A DNA stretch of 64,000 nucleotides from Acidobacteriaceae bacterium. GTDB taxonomy: Bacteria; Acidobacteriota; Terriglobia; Bryobacterales; Bryobacteraceae. This document shows positions 60,041 to 64,000 of the stretch, in pieces. The position numbers and the translations under genes are program-made. The stretch's first letter is position 1; every line of letters begins with the position of its first letter. Location: the NCBI GenBank assembly GCA_019233755.1, contig JAFAMD010000034.1, positions 1 through 64,000 of the forward strand. The letters run 5' to 3'. The notes under the pieces were generated by a model that was given only the letters and a program-made list of their open reading frames with translations, searched no databases and had not been told where the DNA came from.

Positions 60041-62023
60041 ATGGGCCGCATCCGGATCCTCTCCGACAACGTCGCGAATCAGATCGCTGCCGGGGAGGTG
60101 GTGGAGCGGCCCGCTTCCGTTATTAAGGAACTTCTCGAGAACTCTCTCGACGCGGGCTCGACCGAAATTCGCATCGACGCCGAACATGCCGGACGGCGCC
60201 TGCTCCGGATTCAAGACAACGGCTGCGGCATGCTGCGCGACGACGCGCTGCTGGCATTCGAACGGCATGCAACCAGCAAGCTGAGCGATGTGAAGGATCT
60301 TCTCGCAATCGCGACACTCGGCTTTCGGGGAGAAGCTTTGCCTTCGATAGCATCGGTGAGCCGGCTCCAGTTAGAAACGAGAGCGCAGGAGGAGCAGACC
60401 GGGACAGCGGTTGAAATCGCAGGCGGCAAACTGCTGCGCTGCGATGAGATCGCGCGGCCTACAGGTACGACGATTACCGTACGGGACCTGTTCTACAACG
60501 TGCCGGCGCGCAAGAAGTTCCTGCGATCGGACCAGACAGAGCTCGCGCATATCGGTTCGCTCGTTACGCATTACAGCCTGGGGCATGCAAACAAGCGCTT
60601 TGAGCTTTATCACGAGGGGCGCGAGCTGCTGCAGGTGACACCGGTAGACAGTTTGCGCGACCGCGCCTTTCAGATTTTTGGCTCAGACATGATGCAGGAC
60701 CTGGTGGACTTCGGGCCGAAAACTTTCGAGCTGCGGCTTCCTCCGCCATACGTTCCGCCGAATGCTCGGGCGGCGGCCGAAGAGGAAGAACCGGCTTTCT
60801 CGCAGTTTGTGCTCGAGGGTCTGGTTTCCGGACCGCACGTGCAGAAGCTGAACCGGAACTCGGTGTATCTATTCGTGAATGGCCGGCTGATACGAGACAA
60901 AGTTCTGTTGCATGCGATCTCGTCCGCCTACCACAACCTGATGCCACCCGGATGCTATCCGTTCGCGCTTCTTTTCCTGAACTGCGACGCGAATGAAGTA
61001 GACGTGAACGTGCATCCGGCCAAGACGGAGGTGCGCTTCCGGCACAGCACGGCGGTCCACGATTTCGTGCGCGACGCGATCCGCGAAACATTGATGCAGA
61101 GCCGGCCGGTCTCGAGCATGCCCCTGGCACCATCGCCGGTAATGAGAGAGCGGGAAGCGCCTGAATCAGACGTGCCGCGAGCGCAGGCCGCGGCCGCACT
61201 CCCTTTCTCCGAATTCTCCGCGCGTATGGAGGCATTCAGCGGCGCCGATGAGACTGAGGCCGCGCCGACCCAGAATCTTTCCGACCTGCCGGAAGTAAAT
61301 CTCAATCCAGTTCAGAGGCCGGCCGCAACAACCGAATTCGCTCCGGTGACGAACGGCGCCGGCACTCTCCGGCGGGTGCCGGATACACACGGCGCGCTCG
61401 ACCAACTACCCGCGGACTGGGATCGCGTAGACAGCCTCGCGGTTCTGCCAGATTTGCGCGCGCTGGGGCAGTTGCACGACAGCTTCATTGTGGCCGCGGG
61501 GCGCGATGGTTTGTGGATCATTGACCAGCATGTCGCACATGAGCGCATTCTGTTTGAACAGGTTCTGCGGCAGCGTGCGACGGGAACGGCGGAAGTGCAG
61601 CGGCTGCTGATGCCGCTGGTGCTGCAGCTCACGCCGGCACAGCAACTGGAATATGCGCGCATCGCGGATGAGCTGAATGCGCACGGTTTCGATACGGAAC
61701 CGTTCGGACAGCGCACCATCGCGATCAAGGCGGCGCCTGCGGGTGTGGGTCCTGCCGATATCGAGAAGATCGTGTTCGAAATTCTCGAGATTGCGGAGAG
61801 CGAGCTGCGATCGGCTTCGCTCGAGGAAATTCGGCGGAATGTCTGCGCGACCATCGCGTGCCGGGCAGCCATCAAGATCAATACCAAGCTGGAGCCGAAG
61901 AAGATCGAGTGGCTGCTGCGAGCGCTGGCGGCCTGCGAATATCCGATGACCTGCCCGCACGGAAGGCCCATCGCTTTGCGCTACAGCACTCGCGACATCC
62001 TGAAGAGTTTTCACCGCATTTGA
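60041..62023 (+). CDS. mutL: DNA mismatch repair protein MutL
   Basis: A complete MutL of 660 aa. The N-terminal GHKL ATPase has VIKELLENSLDAGS, DNGCGMLRDDALLAFERHAT and LGFRGEALPSIASVSRL. The C-terminal domain has the endonuclease metal motif in IDQHVAHERILFE (D495; V instead of the usual A) and CPHGRPIALRY at the end, so nicking activity is expected, as in most bacteria without MutH. The linker (about 360-440) is Pro/Ala-rich. The start is ATG 60041. The gene starts 36 bases after rho and ends 50 bases before the convergent permease gene. Confidence 0.95.
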   Translation: MGRIRILSDNVANQIAAGEVVERPASVIKELLENSLDAGSTEIRIDAEHAGRRLLRIQDNGCGMLRDDALLAFERHATSKLSDVKDLLAIATLGFRGEALPSIASVSRLQLETRAQEEQTGTAVEIAGGKLLRCDEIARPTGTTITVRDLFYNVPARKKFLRSDQTELAHIGSLVTHYSLGHANKRFELYHEGRELLQVTPVDSLRDRAFQIFGSDMMQDLVDFGPKTFELRLPPPYVPPNARAAAEEEEPAFSQFVLEGLVSGPHVQKLNRNSVYLFVNGRLIRDKVLLHAISSAYHNLMPPGCYPFALLFLNCDANEVDVNVHPAKTEVRFRHSTAVHDFVRDAIRETLMQSRPVSSMPLAPSPVMREREAPESDVPRAQAAAALPFSEFSARMEAFSGADETEAAPTQNLSDLPEVNLNPVQRPAATTEFAPVTNGAGTLRRVPDTHGALDQLPADWDRVDSLAVLPDLRALGQLHDSFIVAAGRDGLWIIDQHVAHERILFEQVLRQRATGTAEVQRLLMPLVLQLTPAQQLEYARIADELNAHGFDTEPFGQRTIAIKAAPAGVGPADIEKIVFEILEIAESELRSASLEEIRRNVCATIACRAAIKINTKLEPKKIEWLLRALAACEYPMTCPHGRPIALRYSTRDILKSFHRI

Positions 62024-62073
62024 CGGGCTCTACATTGGTTCGTTCGACGACAGTCTTCTGAATCAGGAAACGC

Positions 62074-64000
62074 CTATTCGTGCCGCAGGGCGTCCATTGG
62101 CTGAACGAGGGTTGCGGTACGAGCGGGCAGGAAGCAGGCGATCAAGGTTGTCACAATGAGGACGAGCAGTATTAGCAAGAATAGCGAAGCGTCGTTCGTC
62201 CCCATGCCTTGCATGCGTCCCGAAAGCGCACGTGCCGCGAAGATACTCAGGGCTAACCCAACCATCAATCCAATCGCAAGAATGCGGCCCGTCGCGAGCA
62301 GAACCAGCCGCAATACATCCCCTGGCTTTGCGCCCAGCGCCATCCGAATGCCGAACTCGCGCGTGCGGTGCGCCACGCCGTAGGAAACCACGCTAAAAAC
62401 GCCGGCCGCGGCGAGCAGCATGCCGACAGCACCGAACACGCCAAAGAGGAATGTGGCGAAGCGCGGGTAAGCGGTGGCGAACTGCAGCCAATACTCCAGC
62501 GGGTGCACTTCAGTGATCGGTTCATGCTCGTCCACCGATTTCACCACCTGCCGCGCCTCATTCGCGAAGGCCATAGGATCCGATTTCGTTCGTATCAGGA
62601 TGAAGTTGCCGGGTGAGCACAGCAGGCTGTAGGGGACGAATATTGCGGGATCGGGCTCGCGGTCTAATCCGCTATTCACGACCGTTCCCACAACACCTAC
62701 TATTTCGAAGGAGTTCGTGAAAGCGGGAGCCTTCAAGAACTGCCGCGGCAGCTTTTCATTGAGGACCTGCGCCTGGACATGGCGCCCGATGGGATCTTTA
62801 TTAGCGAAATAGCGCTTCGCGAAATCCTCTGAGATGACCGCGACCGGAGTGGCCCGCATTATATCCGCGTAGTTGAGTACCCGACCGCGGAGCAGCGGCT
62901 GGCGCACCGTCGCAAAGTACCCCTCGCTAACCAGATTCAATCGTCCAGGAACTGCGTCGGCGGCCGGGCGGTCGTCCAGCAGAAGGTTCGTGCGCACGCC
63001 GTTCCAAGGCGGCGTTCCAACCTCGCTGATCGAAGCCGATATCACACCCGGCAGATGGCCGAACCTGTCAATGATCCGCTGATAGAGGTTCCGCCGGCCG
63101 GCCCATTGCATGTATTTGCCCTCGCCGAGCGGAAGCTCGAAGGTCAGGACCCCGCCAGGGTCGTAGCCGAGCCGGCGTTGCTGCAGCGAGATCAGCCCTT
63201 TCACAGCTAGTCCGGCACCGGTCAGCAGCAGCAGAGACAGCGTGATTTCGAAAATCATGAGTGCGTCGTGAAAGCGGCGGTTTCTGACGCCGGCGCCCGC
63301 GCCTCTTCCGGTCCCTTTCAGCACTTCAGCCTGATCCTTCGCGGAAACCTGCAGCGCGGGTGCGAGGCCGAATACAATACCAGTCAAAACCGATACCCCG
63401 GCAGCGAACCACAACACGGGCCAGTTGATCGCGATCACCGCTTCATGCGGAATCGAGTACTCCGGCATGAGCGCAACCACCGCCTTTATTCCGAGAAACG
63501 CAAGAAGCACGCCGAACAACCCTCCCGAAAGCGCCAGCAGCACGCTCTCAGTAAGCATCTGGCGCATCAGCCGGGCGCGGGTGGCGCCGATGGAAACACG
63601 GATGGCCATCTCGCCGTCACGCGCGGCCGCTCTCGCCAGCAGCAGGTTCGCGACGTTGCCGCAGGCGATCAGCAGAAGGAGGAACACCGCCCCAAACAGC
63701 ACCAGCAGCGTAGTAGCGAATTTGCCCAGGATGCCCTCATTCACGCTTACCCATTGGAGCCTGGAGCGACCCTCAGGAAAGAAATAACGCGGCACCTGCT
63801 TTCGAAACTCCTGCACGATTGGATCGAATTCGGCTCTGAACTGCTCCTGCGTCACGCCGGGCCGGATGCGATAAAAGATCTGGACGTAGTCCTGCAGACT
63901 GGGACGCAGGTTCATCGGGGTGTAGGCATCGATATCGTTCCAGGTAAAGCGTACGGGCAGCACGCCGATGATGGTGTATTCCTTGTCGTCGAGCAGCACT
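62074..64000 (-). CDS. MacB/FtsX-type ABC permease of the ADOP group, partial at the right edge
   Basis: The C-terminal 641 residues are visible, the rest lies outside the window. It contains two MacB_PCD/FtsX permease halves: FTWNDIDAYTPMNLRPSLQD, then helices around LLVLFGAVFLLLLIACGNVA with NLLLARAAARDGEMAIRVSI, and a second core GVFSVVSYGVAHRTREFGIR, MALGAKPGDVLRLVLLATGR. The duplicated arrangement without an ATPase domain is the acidobacterial duplicated orphan permease (ADOP) type, abundant in this phylum. Function is unknown. The last residues (ARTATLVQPMDALRHE) are the conserved C-terminus. Confidence 0.88.
   Translation of the reverse strand, partial: VLLDDKEYTIIGVLPVRFTWNDIDAYTPMNLRPSLQDYVQIFYRIRPGVTQEQFRAEFDPIVQEFRKQVPRYFFPEGRSRLQWVSVNEGILGKFATTLLVLFGAVFLLLLIACGNVANLLLARAAARDGEMAIRVSIGATRARLMRQMLTESVLLALSGGLFGVLLAFLGIKAVVALMPEYSIPHEAVIAINWPVLWFAAGVSVLTGIVFGLAPALQVSAKDQAEVLKGTGRGAGAGVRNRRFHDALMIFEITLSLLLLTGAGLAVKGLISLQQRRLGYDPGGVLTFELPLGEGKYMQWAGRRNLYQRIIDRFGHLPGVISASISEVGTPPWNGVRTNLLLDDRPAADAVPGRLNLVSEGYFATVRQPLLRGRVLNYADIMRATPVAVISEDFAKRYFANKDPIGRHVQAQVLNEKLPRQFLKAPAFTNSFEIVGVVGTVVNSGLDREPDPAIFVPYSLLCSPGNFILIRTKSDPMAFANEARQVVKSVDEHEPITEVHPLEYWLQFATAYPRFATFLFGVFGAVGMLLAAAGVFSVVSYGVAHRTREFGIRMALGAKPGDVLRLVLLATGRILAIGLMVGLALSIFAARALSGRMQGMGTNDASLFLLILLVLIVTTLIACFLPARTATLVQPMDALRHE

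Overview
The window looks like chromosome from an Acidobacteriota bacterium, probably near the Solibacter/Bryobacter group. The main reasons are an ADOP-type MacB/FtsX permease at the right edge, many sigma/anti-sigma pairs with unusual sensor domains, ThuA/GMC/Gfo-Idh sugar oxidation genes, and moderately high GC throughout. The assignment is inferred from gene content; no rRNA or tRNA gene was seen.

Region 1 (1-12.6 kb) begins with a transposase cut by the window edge, then an isochorismatase-fold hydrolase, a DedA-rhodanese fusion and a membrane PP2C phosphatase. From 4.0 to 11.2 kb lies a sugar-oxidation group: a TIM-barrel isomerase/epimerase, a Gfo/Idh/MocA oxidoreductase, a YVTN beta-propeller, two ThuA-fold proteins, and a GMC oxidoreductase with a Tat-exported small subunit. 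Two transcription regulators follow; the MarR-GNAT fusion has a perfect palindromic operator.

Region 2 (12.6-27.4 kb) holds an SDR, a divergent pair of a papain-like cysteine protease and a protein with a Cys-x14-His motif, and a LytS/LytTR two-component system directly upstream of an ABC exporter and an acyltransferase. The kinase and the exporter share a promoter motif. A prolyl oligopeptidase, a proline-rich DUF4082 protein and an Fpg/Nei glycosylase follow.

Region 3 (27.4-38 kb) is accessory: a MITE-like element built on a tandem repeat, an ARPP-1 protein, a sigma factor with a beta-propeller anti-sigma factor, and a decayed four-helix-bundle (IVP) unit with repeat arms next to a broken AraC gene. 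A TetR/membrane-protein pair with three operator copies and a secreted GDSL hydrolase complete it.

Region 4 (38-64 kb) is mostly conserved housekeeping and signalling: radical SAM protein, FlgM and FliA, sigma/HEAT anti-sigma/PDZ operon, ribosomal protein S1, NtrB/NtrC-type pair, secreted phosphoesterase, metK with a catalytically degenerate AHCY homologue, tig-clpX-lon without clpP, engB, rho, mutL and the ADOP permease. The most interesting items are the AHCY-like pseudoenzyme next to metK, the LytTR-type direct repeats, the cysteine-protease/putative deamidase pair, and the two repeat-armed elements at 27.4 and 32.6 kb.
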